Part shown: positions 1 to 11,374 of the stretch, piece by piece
How the letters are laid out: each line of letters opens with the position of its first letter
How positions within the stretch are numbered: position 1 is the stretch's first letter
Assembly (NCBI GenBank): GCA_949289635.1
Contig: CASEOS010000006.1
Coordinates: 30,978-94,977, forward strand
DNA from: an uncultured Eubacteriales bacterium
Lineage (GTDB): Bacteria; Bacillota; Clostridia; TANB77; CAG-508
DNA: 64,000 bases
Direction of reading: 5' to 3'
Program-made: the position numbers and the translations under genes
Notes under the pieces: model-generated
What the model saw: only the letters and a program-made list of their open reading frames with translations
What the model was told of the DNA's origin: nothing
Database searches by the model: none

Positions 1-1644
1 TTTTACTCGAATAATATTAACTCCACATCTACGTAAATATGCTGCTGCTTCAAAAGTTCTTACACCAGTCTTAAATGTAAAGTTTTTTGTATCCATCATA
101 ATTCCGGCATATAAACTTTCTGCTTCAATTGTTTTTAAGTCTACTCTTATTTCTGCATATTGTAATAATTCTGTTACCAATTCTGCTGCAGATGAAGCAT
201 ATACTTCTTGAAAAGTTAATGTTGCATTTTCTATATAGTCTGCACTTCTTCTATGATGATCGATAATCACAATTTTATCTGTTCTTTTTAATAATTCTGG
301 TGCTTCTACATATGTTGTTTTATGTGTATCTACAACAACCACTAATGTGTCTTTATCTATATTTTCTTCAGCTACTTCTTTTGTAATTAATATATCTTCA
401 TATTCTGCTTCTTTTGCTAAATCTGTCTTGAAACTTTGTAATGTATTTGTTTCACTACTATCTATAATATAGGCCTTTTTACCTAAACTTTTAGCTAATC
501 GATAAATTCCCATACTAGATCCCATAGAATCGATATCTGGATTAGTATGTCCCATAATCATCACTTTACTTGCATCTTTTATCAAGTTTTCTAAAGCATG
601 TGCTACCACTCTTGCTTTTACTTTTGTTCTTTTTTCTACTTCTTGGGCTCTTCCTCCATAGAATTTATAGATTTCATTTTCTCTAATAACCGCTTGGTCT
701 CCACCACGACCTAGTACAACATCCATGGCTGCTTGGGCTGATTTATATTTTTCTTTATCTGTCATTCCATCATTCGATACTGCTATACTTAGTGTGATTT
801 GTACATTCTCTTTTGTTTGGATATCTTTTACTTTATCTAAAATGCTAAATTTATCTTCTTTTACCTTTTCAAAATATCTTTGTTCAAAGAGATATACATA
901 TCGATCTCTGTCAGATTTGATTAATACACCATTGCTTTTATCTGTCCATTCATAGATACATTTATCAATTTCTGCTATAACTTGTGGTTTTTCTTCACTT
1001 TCTAGTTGTTGCATTGTTTCTTCATAATTGTCTATCATAATAATTGTAACACAAGATTTTGAATCTTTATATTCTTCTTTTAGTTTTACAATTTCTGTTT
1101 CATCTATAAAGTAAAGCATCATCATGTATTTATCATTATGTTTTTTATCATATTTTCTTGAATGTACAAACTTGCCTAACACTTCATAGTGTTTATCATT
1201 TAATTCTATATGTTTTGAAATTTCTTTTTCTTTTGAATCATCCTTTTCTGTCTCTTTTATATCTAGCTTAATATCATCTATTAGACTGTTTATATATTGA
1301 TTAATATCAAATCCTTCAAATTCGGATATAAATTTTGCACTTCTCCATATAATGTTTCCATTTGATTCCATAATAACTAGTGGAAAAGGAGAATTGATTA
1401 AACTACTTTTGGCTGCTGTGTCTACTGATAATGTCAAATCTTGTAATGTTTCTGATATTTCGCTTTTTCTTCTATTATTTGCATAATATGAATATGCTAC
1501 TACTGCCATAAAGATTAATACAGATGGTATTATCATAATCGTATTTTCTATACAAATAATAACTAATAATATAAAAATAATTCCTAAATATATTTTTGTT
1601 TTTGATAATAATTTATCAAAAACCTTTCGATTTGTATTTTGCAT
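1..1644 (-). CDS. gdpP: Cyclic-di-AMP phosphodiesterase GdpP, 3' end cut off by the window
   Basis: Reading inward from an ATG at 1644 gives 548 codons without a stop, so the C-terminus lies outside the window. The order is that of GdpP/YybT: two N-terminal membrane segments (about residues 12-55), a PAS-like region, a degenerate GGDEF domain with the motif GRGGDQAV near residue 312, then a DHH phosphodiesterase domain with GHTNPDIDSMGSS near residue 366 and VIIDHHRR near 460. In this family the DHH/DHHA1 module hydrolyses c-di-AMP at the membrane, with effects on osmotic and cell-wall homeostasis. The start has an AAGGAG site at 1655-1660, and a TTGACA promoter lies just upstream. The gene is divergent from the pilin-like gene at 1843. 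The DHHA1 end is missing only because of the window edge. Confidence 0.93.
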   Translation of the reverse strand, partial: MQNTNRKVFDKLLSKTKIYLGIIFILLVIICIENTIMIIPSVLIFMAVVAYSYYANNRRKSEISETLQDLTLSVDTAAKSSLINSPFPLVIMESNGNIIWRSAKFISEFEGFDINQYINSLIDDIKLDIKETEKDDSKEKEISKHIELNDKHYEVLGKFVHSRKYDKKHNDKYMMMLYFIDETEIVKLKEEYKDSKSCVTIIMIDNYEETMQQLESEEKPQVIAEIDKCIYEWTDKSNGVLIKSDRDRYVYLFEQRYFEKVKEDKFSILDKVKDIQTKENVQITLSIAVSNDGMTDKEKYKSAQAAMDVVLGRGGDQAVIRENEIYKFYGGRAQEVEKRTKVKARVVAHALENLIKDASKVMIMGHTNPDIDSMGSSMGIYRLAKSLGKKAYIIDSSETNTLQSFKTDLAKEAEYEDILITKEVAEENIDKDTLVVVVDTHKTTYVEAPELLKRTDKIVIIDHHRRSADYIENATLTFQEVYASSAAELVTELLQYAEIRVDLKTIEAESLYAGIMMDTKNFTFKTGVRTFEAAAYLRRCGVNIIRVK

Positions 1645-1676
1645 AAATAGATTTCTCCTTATAATTATTCTATTAT

Positions 1677-1705
1677 ATTTTACTTGGAAATACTGAATTT
1701 GTCAA
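1677..1705 (-). promoter_or_regulatory. Sigma-A type promoter of gdpP
   Basis: On the minus strand TTGACA (1705-1700), a 17-base spacer and TAAAAT (1682-1677) form a near-consensus promoter about 33 bases upstream of the gdpP start. Seen directly; activity is inferred. Confidence 0.75.
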
Positions 1706-1842
1706 GTTTTTCAAAGATTTGTTTATATCTATAAACTCCCCATTGCTTTTTTAACAATCTATATATGCAACTTTTTATATAAACTAATAGATTTTTAAAA
1801 TTGTTTATGATATAATTTAAAAAACAAAAGAGGAGGATTTCT

Positions 1843-3009
1843 ATGTTAAAAAAATTCTTTAAAAGAGAGAATGGTGCAATTACTCTATTTGTTCTATTAG
1901 CAATGCTCTTTTTTATTATTGTCATATTCAGCGTTTTTATGACTAGTAGTAATAAAAATACATCTCAAATCTCGGAAATCGATAAAATAAAAGAAGAATA
2001 TCAAGATTCTGTTGATAATATCGACCAAATATATGATGAAACTTTAACTGAAAATTTATCTAGTTTGTTAAAAGTAGGAGACTATGTAAATTATACTTAT
2101 GACACAGTAAGCCAAGGATATAATTTACCTTCAACAGAGAGTGGATATGATACTGATCAAACAATAGCACAAACAACTGGATTAAAATGGAGAATTTTAA
2201 ACATCAACGAAGAAAATGGAACTATAGATTTAATTAGTGAAACAGTAACCAATCAATCATTTTATCTTAGTGGGGCTTTAGGTTATAATAATGGTGTCTA
2301 TTTACTAAATGATATTTGTAAAACATTATATAGTAATCCTAATATCAATATACATGCAAGAAGTTTAAATATAGAGGATATAGAAAATCAAATGAATACC
2401 ACAGGTAAAAATGTAAAAAGCACCTATCTAAATGTTGAAAGTAATCTTCAATATGGCCAAACAAAAACATATGGACAAATAGGTTCCGAAACAGAAAATA
2501 ATACATATTATCCAAATCTTTATGCTAAAGAAAATACTTCTGGAATCAATAGCACAACTACAAAGCAAGATGGAATTAATAATTCTGAAAATGGTTATAC
2601 AGAGCCAACTTCAGACACTTCTACATTAGCAGATACTTTAACTGTAACACAAACTTTTTATTATTTTAAAGAAACTCCCGCTAGTTCTTGTTTTGATAAT
2701 TCTACTCTATATGATATGATTTTTAATTCCAGTACTCAATGCTTTCTAGCTTCTAGATTTACTAGTTGTTTTGATTTATCTGCTAGTTTTGGACTTTTTC
2801 GTATAGCTGATGGAAATCTTAATGCAGCTTATGTATTTTCTTCTCTCAATACTGACACTAGTGATAATACTAATTATTCTGGCCGTCTTCGTCCTGTTAT
2901 TACTGTAAATATTGATCAAATCTTACCTTGTACCGGAACAACAGCAGATGGAACAGATTCAAGTATTCAGCATATGCATCAAATTAAAGGAATATATGAA
3001 ACAAATTAA
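1843..3009 (+). CDS. Pilin-like or secreted surface protein with DUF6273-like C-terminus
   Basis: 388 residues, preceded by an AGGAGG site. The N-terminus is basic and then hydrophobic (KRENGAITLFVLLAMLFF), resembling the leader and first helix of type IV pilin-like or pseudopilin proteins, though without the Glu usually found at +5. A charged, coiled-coil-like stretch follows (about residues 43-60). The rest is a Thr/Ser/Asn-rich extracellular region with several Cys residues, ending in a segment with LRPVITVN that resembles the DUF6273 family. No prepilin peptidase or pilus operon is nearby, so assembly into a pilus is not supported by context. A bidirectional terminator follows. I do not assign a specific function; surface display is the inference. 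Confidence 0.6.
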   Translation: MLKKFFKRENGAITLFVLLAMLFFIIVIFSVFMTSSNKNTSQISEIDKIKEEYQDSVDNIDQIYDETLTENLSSLLKVGDYVNYTYDTVSQGYNLPSTESGYDTDQTIAQTTGLKWRILNINEENGTIDLISETVTNQSFYLSGALGYNNGVYLLNDICKTLYSNPNINIHARSLNIEDIENQMNTTGKNVKSTYLNVESNLQYGQTKTYGQIGSETENNTYYPNLYAKENTSGINSTTTKQDGINNSENGYTEPTSDTSTLADTLTVTQTFYYFKETPASSCFDNSTLYDMIFNSSTQCFLASRFTSCFDLSASFGLFRIADGNLNAAYVFSSLNTDTSDNTNYSGRLRPVITVNIDQILPCTGTTADGTDSSIQHMHQIKGIYETN

Positions 3010-3032
3010 ATAAAAATATGATTAAATAAAAC

Positions 3033-3068
3033 AAAAAGTTGCTAAAAATTATCTTTTAGCAACTTTTT
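3033..3068. terminator. Bidirectional terminator between the pilin-like gene and rpoC
   Basis: A 15-base-pair inverted repeat (AAAAAGTTGCTAAAA and its complement) with a 6-base loop. Its A/T tails give a U-run in both directions. It sits between the convergent ends of the pilin-like gene (stop 3009) and rpoC (stop 3073). Confidence 0.85.
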
Positions 3069-3072
3069 ATTT

Positions 3073-6000
3073 TTATTCCATTGTTTCAGTATCTGCTACT
3101 TGTTCTAATTCTTTTTCCGTATTGATATGAATATTTTGATATTTTTGCATACCTGTACCTGCTGGAATTAATTTACCAATGATAACATTTTCTTTTAATC
3201 CCATTAAGTCATCTGTCTTACCTTTAACAGCTGCATCTGTAAGAACTCTTGTTGTTTCTTGGAATGATGCTGCTGATAAGAAACTATCTGTTGCAAGAGC
3301 AGCCTTTGTAATACCAAGTAATACTCTTTTTCCTGTTGCAGGTCTTTTTCCTTCTGCAATTGCTTCATTGTTTTTGTCTTCAAATTCATACATATCGATT
3401 AATGAACCTGGGAACATATCTGTATCTGCATTATCTTCCACTCTTACTTTCTTAAGCATTTGTCTACCAATCACTTCGATATGTTTATCATTAATATCAA
3501 CACCTTGGTTTCTATATACTTTTTGTACTTCTGAAATCAAGTATTCATATACACCTTCTGGTCCTTTTAATGTTAAGATTTCGGCTGGATTAATTGAACC
3601 TTCGATTAATGGTTCTCCTACTTCTACCATGTCGCCTTCTTTTACTTTCATTTTTGAACCAAATGGAATTGTATAAGATTTTGAATTATCTTTACCTGTA
3701 ACAATAACTTCTTTCTTTTTCTTTGTTTCTTTGATTTTTACTTTACCATCAATTTCTGAGATAATGGCAAGTCCTTTTGGCTTTCTAGCTTCAAATAACT
3801 CTTCAACCCTTGGAAGACCTTGTGTAATATCTGCTACACCAGCAACACCACCAGAGTGGATAGTTCTCATTGTAAGCTGTGTACCTGGTTCACCAATTGA
3901 TTGTGCTGCAATGATACCAATAGCTTCACCAATAGAAACTAAGTCTCTTCTTGCTAATCCCATACCATAACATTTTTGACATACACCATGTTTTGAACGA
4001 CATCCGAGAACAGAACGTACTTTTAGTTTTTCAATTCCTGCTGCTACAATTTCATCAGCAATTTTTTCTGTAATCATGGTATTTGTATCAACAATTAGTT
4101 CTTTTGTTTCTGGGTTATATACATCTTCTACAACAAATCTTCCTAATAATCTTTCTTGCATTTTTTCAATCACTTGTTGACCATCTTTAATATCATAAAC
4201 AATAATTCCATCTTTTGTACCACAATCATGTTCTCTAACAATTATATCTTGTGATACATCAACTAATCTTCTTGTTAAGTATCCAGAGTCTGCTGTTCTT
4301 AAAGCTGTATCTGAAAGTCCTTTTCTAGCACCATGGGCAGAAATGAAGTATTCTAAGGCATCTAGTCCTTCTGCAAATGATGATTTAATTGGTATTTCAA
4401 CTGCTTTACCTGTTGTACTTGCCATCAATCCACGCATACCTGCAATTTGTCTTAACTGGCTCATATTACCTCTGGCTCCAGATTTAACCATCATATAGAT
4501 TGGGTTTAATTCATCAAAGTTTTCTTCCATGGCATCACTAACTTTGTTTGTTGTATCTTCCCATACTTTGATAACTTCTGAATAACGTTCATCATTTGTA
4601 ATTAAACCTCTTGCATATTGTTTTCTAATATTTTCAATCTTACTATCTGCTTCTTGCAATAATCCTTTTTTAGAATCTGGTACTTGTACATCACTCATTG
4701 AGAATGTAATACCTGCTAATGTTGAATATTTAAATCCTAATGCTTTGATATAGTCAATAACTTCTGCTGATTCTGTTAATCCATGTGTTCTAATCACTCT
4801 TTCAATGATATTTCCCATTGATTTTTTCATAACTGGGAAACTAATTTCATATTGGAATGGATCTTCTTCTCTATCAATAAATCCTAAATCTTGTGGGATT
4901 CCTTGGTTAAAGATAATTCTTCCAACACTTGTTTCTACTTTCTTTGTTTTGATTTCCCCATCAATTTCTTTAGAAATTCTAACAAAGATTTTTGCATGAA
5001 TGCCTACTTCATGATTTTCAAATGCCATTAAAGCTTCTTCTGGGTCTTTATAATAAGTTCCTTCACCTTTTTCTCCGTCTAAGACCATTGTTAAATAATA
5101 ACTTCCTAAAATCATGTCTAGTCTTGGTACAGCTACTGGTTTACCATCTTGTGGTTTTAATAAGTTGTTTGTTGAAAGCATTAAATATCTAGATTCTGCT
5201 TGTGCTTCTGGTGATAATGGTAAATGTACAGCCATTTGGTCACCATCGAAGTCAGCATTAAATGCTTCACAAACTAATGGGTGAAGTTTGATTGCTCTAC
5301 CTTCTACTAATACTGGCTCAAAACTTTGAATACCTAATCTGTGTAGTGTAGGTGCACGGTTTAACATAACTGGGTGGTCTTTGATAACTTCTTCTAGAAT
5401 TCCCCATACTTCTGGTCTTAATCTTTCTACCATTCTTTTTGCATTTTTAATATTTTGTGCAATTCCTCTTCCCACTAATTCTCTCATAACAAATGGTTTG
5501 AATAATTCTACTGCCATTTCCTTTGGAAGTCCACATTGATAGATTTTAAGTTCTGGACCTACAACAATAACAGAACGTCCTGAATAGTCAACACGTTTTC
5601 CAAGTAAGTTTTGACGGAAACGACCTTGTTTTCCTTTTAATAAATCTGATAAAGATTTTAATGGTCTATTTCCAGCTCCTGTTACTGGTCTACCTCTTCT
5701 TCCATTATCAATTAAGGCATCTACTGATTCTTGTAACATTCTCTTTTCATTTCTTACAATAATTTCTGGTGCCCCTAATTCTAATAATCTTTTTAATCTG
5801 TTATTTCTGTTGATGACTCTTCTATATAAGTCATTTAAGTCTGATGTTGCAAATCTACCACCATCTAATTGTACCATTGGTCTTAAATCTGGTGGAATAA
5901 CTGGGATAACATTCATAACCATCCATTCAGGTCTATTGCCTGAAAGTCTAAATGCTTCTACTGTGTCTAATCTTTTGATTAGTTTGCTTTTCTTTTGCTC

Positions 6001-6600
6001 ACTAGCATTTTCTAATTCTTTTCTGATTTGTGCAGATAATTTTTCTACATCAATTTGTTCTAGTAATTCTCTTAAAGCTTCTGCTCCCATTTTTGCTTTA
6101 AAAGAACCTCTACCATATTTTTCTTCTGCTTCATGATATTCTTTTTCGTTTAAAACTTGACATTTTTCTAAATTTGTTGTTCCTTTATCTATGACAACAT
6201 ATGAAGCAAAATAAATAATTTTTTCTAGATTTCTTGGTGAAATATCAAGCATTAAGGCAATTCTACTTGGAATTCCTTTAAAATACCATATATGTGCAAC
6301 TGGTGCTGCAAGTTCAATATGCCCCATTCTTTCTCTTCTTACTTTTGATTTGGTTACTTCAACACCACATCTATCACACACGATTCCTTTATATCTAACC
6401 CTTTTATATTTACCACAATGACATTCCCAGTCTTTTGTTGGACCAAATATTCTTTCACAGAAAAGTCCATCTTTTTCTGGTTTTAATGTTCTGTAATTAA
6501 TGGTTTCTGGTTTTTTGACTTCCCCTTTTGACCATTCTCTGATTTTTTCATCTGATGCAATTCCTATTTTTAATTTATTAAAAATATCTAATTCGTCCAC
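3073..6600 (-). CDS. rpoC: DNA-directed RNA polymerase subunit beta'
   Basis: 1175 residues from a GTG at 6600. Diagnostic parts are the zinc ribbon CHCG...CDRCG (about residues 58-76), the bridge region [14 protein letters not shown], and the catalytic NADFDGDQM near residue 450, whose three Asp residues hold Mg2+. Length fits Clostridia RpoC. A longer ORF opens at ATG 6654, but that codon lies inside a palindromic repeat. The GTG at 6600 has an AAGGGGG ribosome site with 7-base spacing, and [13 protein letters not shown] is the expected family start. RpoC joins RpoB, alpha and omega in the core enzyme. It is probably co-transcribed with rpoB despite the unusually long repeat-filled gap between them. 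Confidence 0.98.
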   Translation of the reverse strand: MDELDIFNKLKIGIASDEKIREWSKGEVKKPETINYRTLKPEKDGLFCERIFGPTKDWECHCGKYKRVRYKGIVCDRCGVEVTKSKVRRERMGHIELAAPVAHIWYFKGIPSRIALMLDISPRNLEKIIYFASYVVIDKGTTNLEKCQVLNEKEYHEAEEKYGRGSFKAKMGAEALRELLEQIDVEKLSAQIRKELENASEQKKSKLIKRLDTVEAFRLSGNRPEWMVMNVIPVIPPDLRPMVQLDGGRFATSDLNDLYRRVINRNNRLKRLLELGAPEIIVRNEKRMLQESVDALIDNGRRGRPVTGAGNRPLKSLSDLLKGKQGRFRQNLLGKRVDYSGRSVIVVGPELKIYQCGLPKEMAVELFKPFVMRELVGRGIAQNIKNAKRMVERLRPEVWGILEEVIKDHPVMLNRAPTLHRLGIQSFEPVLVEGRAIKLHPLVCEAFNADFDGDQMAVHLPLSPEAQAESRYLMLSTNNLLKPQDGKPVAVPRLDMILGSYYLTMVLDGEKGEGTYYKDPEEALMAFENHEVGIHAKIFVRISKEIDGEIKTKKVETSVGRIIFNQGIPQDLGFIDREEDPFQYEISFPVMKKSMGNIIERVIRTHGLTESAEVIDYIKALGFKYSTLAGITFSMSDVQVPDSKKGLLQEADSKIENIRKQYARGLITNDERYSEVIKVWEDTTNKVSDAMEENFDELNPIYMMVKSGARGNMSQLRQIAGMRGLMASTTGKAVEIPIKSSFAEGLDALEYFISAHGARKGLSDTALRTADSGYLTRRLVDVSQDIIVREHDCGTKDGIIVYDIKDGQQVIEKMQERLLGRFVVEDVYNPETKELIVDTNTMITEKIADEIVAAGIEKLKVRSVLGCRSKHGVCQKCYGMGLARRDLVSIGEAIGIIAAQSIGEPGTQLTMRTIHSGGVAGVADITQGLPRVEELFEARKPKGLAIISEIDGKVKIKETKKKKEVIVTGKDNSKSYTIPFGSKMKVKEGDMVEVGEPLIEGSINPAEILTLKGPEGVYEYLISEVQKVYRNQGVDINDKHIEVIGRQMLKKVRVEDNADTDMFPGSLIDMYEFEDKNNEAIAEGKRPATGKRVLLGITKAALATDSFLSAASFQETTRVLTDAAVKGKTDDLMGLKENVIIGKLIPAGTGMQKYQNIHINTEKELEQVADTETME

Positions 6601-6621
6601 TTTATTTCCCCCTTGAACCAA

Positions 6622-6751
6622 TAGGGACGTGTCAAATCGTTCCATATTTTTCAAAAATTGAACGAAGGGACAGACCCCATACTTTTATTATTCAGAAACA
6701 TTAGAGGTCTGTCCCTTTCGTTTCATTTTGGAACGATTTGACACGTCCCTA
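6622..6751. repeat. Palindromic repeat element 1 (GGGACGTGTCAAATCG family)
   Basis: Left arm starts TAGGGACGTGTCAAATCG and continues to GGGACAGACC; the right arm (about 6703-6751) is its imperfect reverse complement. Both arm motifs recur in the element at 11874-12221, so this is a dispersed family. It lies directly upstream of the rpoC ribosome site and would form a long hairpin in the rpoBC mRNA. Confidence 0.85.
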
Positions 6752-6903
6752 ACGTTTCTTTTGGGTAACTCTAAAACAGGTGAAGAGGTCTAGCCACCGC
6801 TGGTGCAATTCCTTCTTGTCGCCCCTTTCCTTTTTAGAATTTATTCAGTTAATTTTATTTCTTTTTCGAATTAACGACATATCATTTTTTTACTTACTTT
6901 GTA

Positions 6904-7020
6904 AATGAAGCAAAAGTAGTATATTGTGCATTTTTGTTAAATTATATAGACTGAAGGTGTACTCCTTGTACATCGAAGGCTATATAAGAAACAAAAATGT
7001 GCAAGATGCTGCTTTTCATT
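6904..7020. repeat. Long imperfect hairpin at the 3' end of rpoB
   Basis: Outer arms (about 6904-6936 and 6989-7020) pair around the shared core GTGCATTTTTGTT / AACAAAAATGTGC. Inner arms TTATATAG/CTATATAA continue the stem. It starts 3 bases after the rpoB stop codon (7024). There is no T-run, so it is not a classical terminator. Possible roles are mRNA processing or stability, or it is simply a worn repeat; the sequence does not decide. Confidence 0.7.
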
Positions 7021-7023
7021 CGT

Positions 7024-10000
7024 TTAGATGATGTCATTATCATTATCAAGATTATCCCCTGCCAAATCACTATCGAAGAACATTTCATCATCTTCATCAT
7101 CTAGACCTTCAAACAACTCGTCGTTTCCATCATCTAATGACTCATTATCATCTTCTAGTAAGATATCATCCTCTGTACTTTCTTCTGTATAGCCATCATC
7201 TAAGTCACCATCTGCGACAACTTCTTCTTCAGCTAAATATTTCTTTTCTTTTTCTGGATCATATTCGATTCCATCTTCAATGTTTTCTTTTAGCTCTAAT
7301 TCTTGATTATCATCAGAATATAGTCTAACATCTAATCCTAAAGATTGAAGTTCTTTTACTAATACTTTAAAGCTTTCTGGAACACCTGGTTCTGGAACAT
7401 TTTCACCTTTCACAATGGCTTCATAAGTTTTTACTCTTCCGACAACATCATCAGATTTAACTGTTAACATTTCTTGTAATGTATATGATGCACCATAAGC
7501 CTCTAATGCCCAAACTTCCATTTCTCCAAAACGTTGTCCACCAAATTGTGCTTTTCCTCCTAGAGGTTGTTGTGTAACTAATGAGTATGGTCCAGTTGAA
7601 CGTGCATGGATTTTATCATCTACTAAGTGATGTAGTTTTAACATATACATAACACCAACTGTGATTGGACTTGCAAATGGTTCTCCTGTTCTACCATCAT
7701 ATAGTGTTGTTTTACCATCTTTATTCATTCCAGCTTCTGCTAATAATTTTTCAACATCTTCTTGTGTTGCACCATCAAATACTGGTGTAGATACATGCCA
7801 TCCTAAAGCTTTTGCAGCACCTCCTAAATGAACTTCTAGTACTTGACCTAAGTTCATACGAGATGGAACTCCAAGAGGGTTTAATAGGATGTCAATTGGT
7901 GTACCATCTGGCATAAATGGCATATCTTCTTCTGGTAATACTCTTGAGATAACACCTTTGTTACCATGACGACCAGCCATTTTATCTCCGACTGATATTT
8001 TTCTCTTTGTTGCAATATAACATCTAATGATTTGGTTAACACCAGGTCCTAATTCATCTGAATTTTCTCTCGTAAAGATTTTAACATCTACGATAGTTCC
8101 TGCTTCTCCATGAGGTACTCTTAATGAGGTATCTCTTACTTCTCTTGCTTTTTCACCAAAGATAGCTCTTAATAATCTTTCTTCAGCTGTTAATTCTGTT
8201 TCTCCTTTTGGTGTTACTTTTCCAACTAAGATGTCTCCTGGTCTTACTTCTGCACCAATACGAATAATTCCGTTTTCATCTAGGTCTTTTAATGAATCAT
8301 CACCAATGTTTGGAATATCTCTTGTGATTTCTTCTGCACCTAGTTTTGTATCTCTACATTCACAGTCATATTCTTCTATATGAATAGATGTAAATACGTC
8401 TTCTTTTACTAATCTTTCATTTAGTAAAATAGCATCCTCATAGTTATATCCTTCCCATGTTGAGAAAGCTACTAATACGTTTTTACCTAATGCCATTTCT
8501 CCATTTTTTGTTGATGGTCCATCTGCTATGGCATCACCTTTTTTAACCTTTTCCCCTCTCTTAACAATTGGTTTTTGGTTAATACATGTACCACCATTGG
8601 TTCTTTTGAACTTACGTAATTTATGTACAACTGTTTTTCCATTATTGTATTTTACGGTAATAGCATCTCCTGTTACTTTTTCAATAACGCCATCATCTTC
8701 TGCTAATACTAAGATTCCTGAATCTTTTGCAGCTCTGTATTCAATACCTGTTCCAACAATTGGACTTTCTGTAATCATCAATGGTACTGCTTGACGTTGC
8801 ATGTTTGCACCCATCAAGGCTCTTTTTGCATCATCATGCTCTAAGAATGGAATCATGGCTGCTGCAATAGAAACTAATTGTTTTGGTGAAACATCAACAT
8901 ATTGTACTTTTTCTTTGTCTACTTCTATAACTTCATTTCTAAATCTAACTCTAATTCTTGGATGTACAAAACTTCCATCTTTGTTAATTGGTTCTGATGC
9001 TTGTGCAATAATATAATTGTCTTCTACATCTGCACTCATATATTCTACAATGTCTGTTAATTTATGTGTTTCTGGATCTACTTTTCTATATGGTGTTTCG
9101 ATAAATCCATATTCATTAATTTGTGCAAATGATGATAATGCTGAGATTAATCCAATGTTTGGTCCTTCTGGAGATTCGATTGGACATAATCTACCATAAT
9201 GTGTATAGTGAATATCACGGACTTCGAATCCCGCTCTATCTCTTGTTAATCCTCCAGGTCCTAATGCTGAAATTCTTCTTTTATTTGTTAATTCTGAAAG
9301 TGGGTTTGTTTGGTCCATGAATTGTGATAATTGTGAACTTCCAAAGAATTCTCTAATAGCTGATGTGATTGGTTTTGTGTTGATTAATGTTTGTGGTGTG
9401 ACAACATCTAAGTCTTGAACAGTCATTCTTTCACGCACAACTCTTTCTAATCTTGTTAAACCAATTCTAAATTGATTTTGTAATAATTCACCAACACAAC
9501 GAATTCTACGGTTTGCCAAATGGTCAATATCATCTGGTTCACCTAATCCATGTGATAAGTTTAGTAAATAGTTTATAGAAGCAATCATATCTTCTGTTGT
9601 AATATGTTTTGGTACTAATTCATTTTGTCTTTCTTCTATGATTTTTACTAATTCTTTTTCGTCTGTGTTATCTGTAATATTTTTTAATACATCATAGTTT
9701 ACTAATTCTTTAAAATGTAATTTGCTTAAATCTACATTTGGTAGTACTTTGTGGATATTGACTGTGCTATTTCCGATTATTCTAACTGCTCTATCTCCAA
9801 CAGTAACATCTACCATATTGATTCCTGCATTTTGGATATCTTCTGCAACTTCTTCTGTAATCACTTCTCCTGCTTGTACAAATACTTCTCCTGTTTCATT
9901 ATCTACAATATCTGTTGCAGCAACTTTTCCTTTAATTCTTCCAGCTAATGCTAATTTTTGATTAAATTTATATCTTCCTACTTTTGCTAAGTCATATCTT

Positions 10001-10791
10001 CTATTATCATAGAATAATCCATTAAATAGGTTTCTTGCAGCATCTGCTGTTGGAAGCTCTCCTGGTCTTAATTTTTTATAGATTTCAATTAGTGCTTCAT
10101 CTTGGTCTTTAATAGTATCTTTATTTAATGTTGCTTTGATTAATTCTTCATCACCAAATAGTTCAAGCATTTGTGCATCTGTTGCAACACCAATTGCTCT
10201 TAATAAAGTAGTTACTGGTACTTTTCTTGTTCTGTCTACACGTACCCAGAAAATATCATTTCCATCTGTTTCATACTCTAACCATGCTCCACGAAGTGGC
10301 ATAACAGTTGATGTATATGTTTTCTTTCCTGTTTTTGTATCAAATACTTCATCATAATAACAACTTGGTGAACGAACTAACTGACTGACAACAACTCTTT
10401 CTGCTCCATTAATAACAAATGTACCACTATCTGTCATTAATGGAAAATCCCCTAAATAGATTTCTTGTTCTTTGATTTCTCCTGTTTCACGGTTGATTAA
10501 TCTTACTTTTACATGTAATCTTGAAGAATATGTTGCATCTCTTTCTTTTGCTTCTTCTACTGTGTATTTTGTTTTGTCCTCCATGTAGTAATCAAAAAAT
10601 TCAAGTACAAGATTTCCAGAATAATCTTCGATTGGAGAAATATCTCTTAATACTTCACCTAATCCTTCTTCTACAAACCAATCATAAGAATCTCTTTGTA
10701 CTTTGATAAGATTTGGCATTTCGATATAATCGCCAACTTTTGCGAAATTTTTACGAGAAGTCTTCTCGTATTTCACTTCTTTTAATTTCAA
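7024..10791 (-). CDS. rpoB: DNA-directed RNA polymerase subunit beta
   Basis: 1255 residues from a TTG at 10791. Family signatures include the rifampicin-pocket segment [19 protein letters not shown] followed by [11 protein letters not shown] (about residues 475-510), with residues that predict rifampicin sensitivity. The C-terminal half has GHNKGV-like and [20 protein letters not shown] blocks. The last ~75 residues form a very acidic Asp/Glu/Asn tail, as seen in some Clostridia. A GTG at 10800 opens the ORF, but it is part of the ribosome site GAGGTG. The TTG six bases later has correct spacing and gives the expected [16 protein letters not shown] start. Unusually, no rplJ/rplL lies upstream. 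Confidence 0.97.
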   Translation of the reverse strand: MKLKEVKYEKTSRKNFAKVGDYIEMPNLIKVQRDSYDWFVEEGLGEVLRDISPIEDYSGNLVLEFFDYYMEDKTKYTVEEAKERDATYSSRLHVKVRLINRETGEIKEQEIYLGDFPLMTDSGTFVINGAERVVVSQLVRSPSCYYDEVFDTKTGKKTYTSTVMPLRGAWLEYETDGNDIFWVRVDRTRKVPVTTLLRAIGVATDAQMLELFGDEELIKATLNKDTIKDQDEALIEIYKKLRPGELPTADAARNLFNGLFYDNRRYDLAKVGRYKFNQKLALAGRIKGKVAATDIVDNETGEVFVQAGEVITEEVAEDIQNAGINMVDVTVGDRAVRIIGNSTVNIHKVLPNVDLSKLHFKELVNYDVLKNITDNTDEKELVKIIEERQNELVPKHITTEDMIASINYLLNLSHGLGEPDDIDHLANRRIRCVGELLQNQFRIGLTRLERVVRERMTVQDLDVVTPQTLINTKPITSAIREFFGSSQLSQFMDQTNPLSELTNKRRISALGPGGLTRDRAGFEVRDIHYTHYGRLCPIESPEGPNIGLISALSSFAQINEYGFIETPYRKVDPETHKLTDIVEYMSADVEDNYIIAQASEPINKDGSFVHPRIRVRFRNEVIEVDKEKVQYVDVSPKQLVSIAAAMIPFLEHDDAKRALMGANMQRQAVPLMITESPIVGTGIEYRAAKDSGILVLAEDDGVIEKVTGDAITVKYNNGKTVVHKLRKFKRTNGGTCINQKPIVKRGEKVKKGDAIADGPSTKNGEMALGKNVLVAFSTWEGYNYEDAILLNERLVKEDVFTSIHIEEYDCECRDTKLGAEEITRDIPNIGDDSLKDLDENGIIRIGAEVRPGDILVGKVTPKGETELTAEERLLRAIFGEKAREVRDTSLRVPHGEAGTIVDVKIFTRENSDELGPGVNQIIRCYIATKRKISVGDKMAGRHGNKGVISRVLPEEDMPFMPDGTPIDILLNPLGVPSRMNLGQVLEVHLGGAAKALGWHVSTPVFDGATQEDVEKLLAEAGMNKDGKTTLYDGRTGEPFASPITVGVMYMLKLHHLVDDKIHARSTGPYSLVTQQPLGGKAQFGGQRFGEMEVWALEAYGASYTLQEMLTVKSDDVVGRVKTYEAIVKGENVPEPGVPESFKVLVKELQSLGLDVRLYSDDNQELELKENIEDGIEYDPEKEKKYLAEEEVVADGDLDDGYTEESTEDDILLEDDNESLDDGNDELFEGLDDEDDEMFFDSDLAGDNLDNDNDII

Positions 10792-10893
10792 GAAAATCAC
10801 CTCATATAAAATATTAAGCAGAAATAAGTATCAACATTTTGTTGATTTGATTTATTGGTTAAAAGAAGTCCTTCTCAAATGATAAATTTCTTG

Positions 10894-10939
10894 GCTAAGA
10901 TTTAAAATTGTCTGCTTTTACAATTTTAAATTTCCTTAG
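10894..10939 (-). promoter_or_regulatory. Hairpin in the rpoB leader
   Basis: On the minus strand CTAAG(GA)AATTTAAAATTGT pairs with ACAATTTTAAATCTTAG around an 8-base loop, about 100 nt upstream of the rpoB start. No T-run follows, so a simple attenuator is not evident. It could be an mRNA stability or autoregulatory element. Confidence 0.5.
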
Positions 10940-11043
10940 GGAAACTTATATTTAATTCCTCTTCTTTTAATGGTTAACATTTGAATAAAAAATTTTTGAA
11001 TGTATGATTTGACTTTGAAAACAATCACATTTAACCCATGTAT

Positions 11044-11073
11044 ATAATAAAACGGCAATAAAAGAGCTGTCAA
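11044..11073 (-). promoter_or_regulatory. Sigma-A type promoter of rpoBC
   Basis: On the minus strand TTGACA (11073-11068), an 18-base spacer and TATTAT (11049-11044). It would give a transcript starting near 11037, leaving a long 5' leader before rpoB. Confidence 0.7.
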
Positions 11074-11313
11074 AAAATCTTCATTTTTCAACTGGCTCTA
11101 GTAAAATATTCAATTTTGTTACAAATTATTTTCTTTTATTTTAATCACCTTTTTTATTTTCTTTTAGGCTAATTAAATTCTTTTTTTCAAATCTGTATTA
11201 TTATATATCAAAACACTTACGGAAGTCAATACTTTTATAGGATTTTTCTCAAATTATTTTGTGAATTTATAATTTGTTTTATGAGAATTTTTTAATTTAT
11301 TTTATGACAAATA

Positions 11314-11342
11314 TAGACAATTTTTACATTTTATAGTACAAT
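11314..11342 (+). promoter_or_regulatory. Promoter of the small export-protein gene
   Basis: TAGACA (11314-11319), a 17-base spacer and TACAAT (11337-11342), about 30 bases upstream of the ATG at 11375. Close to sigma-A consensus. Confidence 0.65.
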
Positions 11343-11374
11343 ACAAAAGATTTTAAAATTACGAAGGAGGAATT

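Larger units (their letters stand above)
6601..7023. other. 423-bp rpoB-rpoC intergenic region
   Basis: No gene. It holds a palindromic repeat (6622-6751), an unexplained stretch (6752-6903, including a small CACC-GCT-GGTG hairpin near 6797) and a second long imperfect hairpin (6904-7020) immediately after the rpoB stop. rpoB and rpoC are usually separated by tens of bases in Bacillota, so this gap is large. No promoter for rpoC alone was clear. Confidence 0.7.
10792..11374. other. Divergent regulatory region between rpoB and the export gene
   Basis: 583 bp without a gene. It holds the rpoB promoter (11044-11073), an rpoB leader of about 245 nt with at least one long hairpin (10894-10939), and the promoter of the gene at 11375 (11314-11342). 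Positions 11100-11310 are T-rich with no feature I recognise. Confidence 0.7.

Noticed and set aside
1680..1925. Minus-strand ORF of 81 codons between gdpP and the pilin-like gene
   Set aside because: It overlaps the start of the well-supported gene at 1843 and the gdpP promoter, and shows no ribosome site or known family.
1843..3009. True type IV pilin
   Set aside because: The leader resembles a prepilin, but the Glu at +5 is absent and no pilus assembly gene is nearby.
6600..6654. ATG at 6654 as the rpoC start
   Set aside because: The added residues come from the palindromic repeat and do not belong to the RpoC family; GTG at 6600 has a strong ribosome site.
6752..6903. Possible small structured RNA in the rpoB-rpoC gap
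   Set aside because: Only a short CACC-GCT-GGTG hairpin is visible and it matches no RNA class I know, so it is left as an unexplained stretch.
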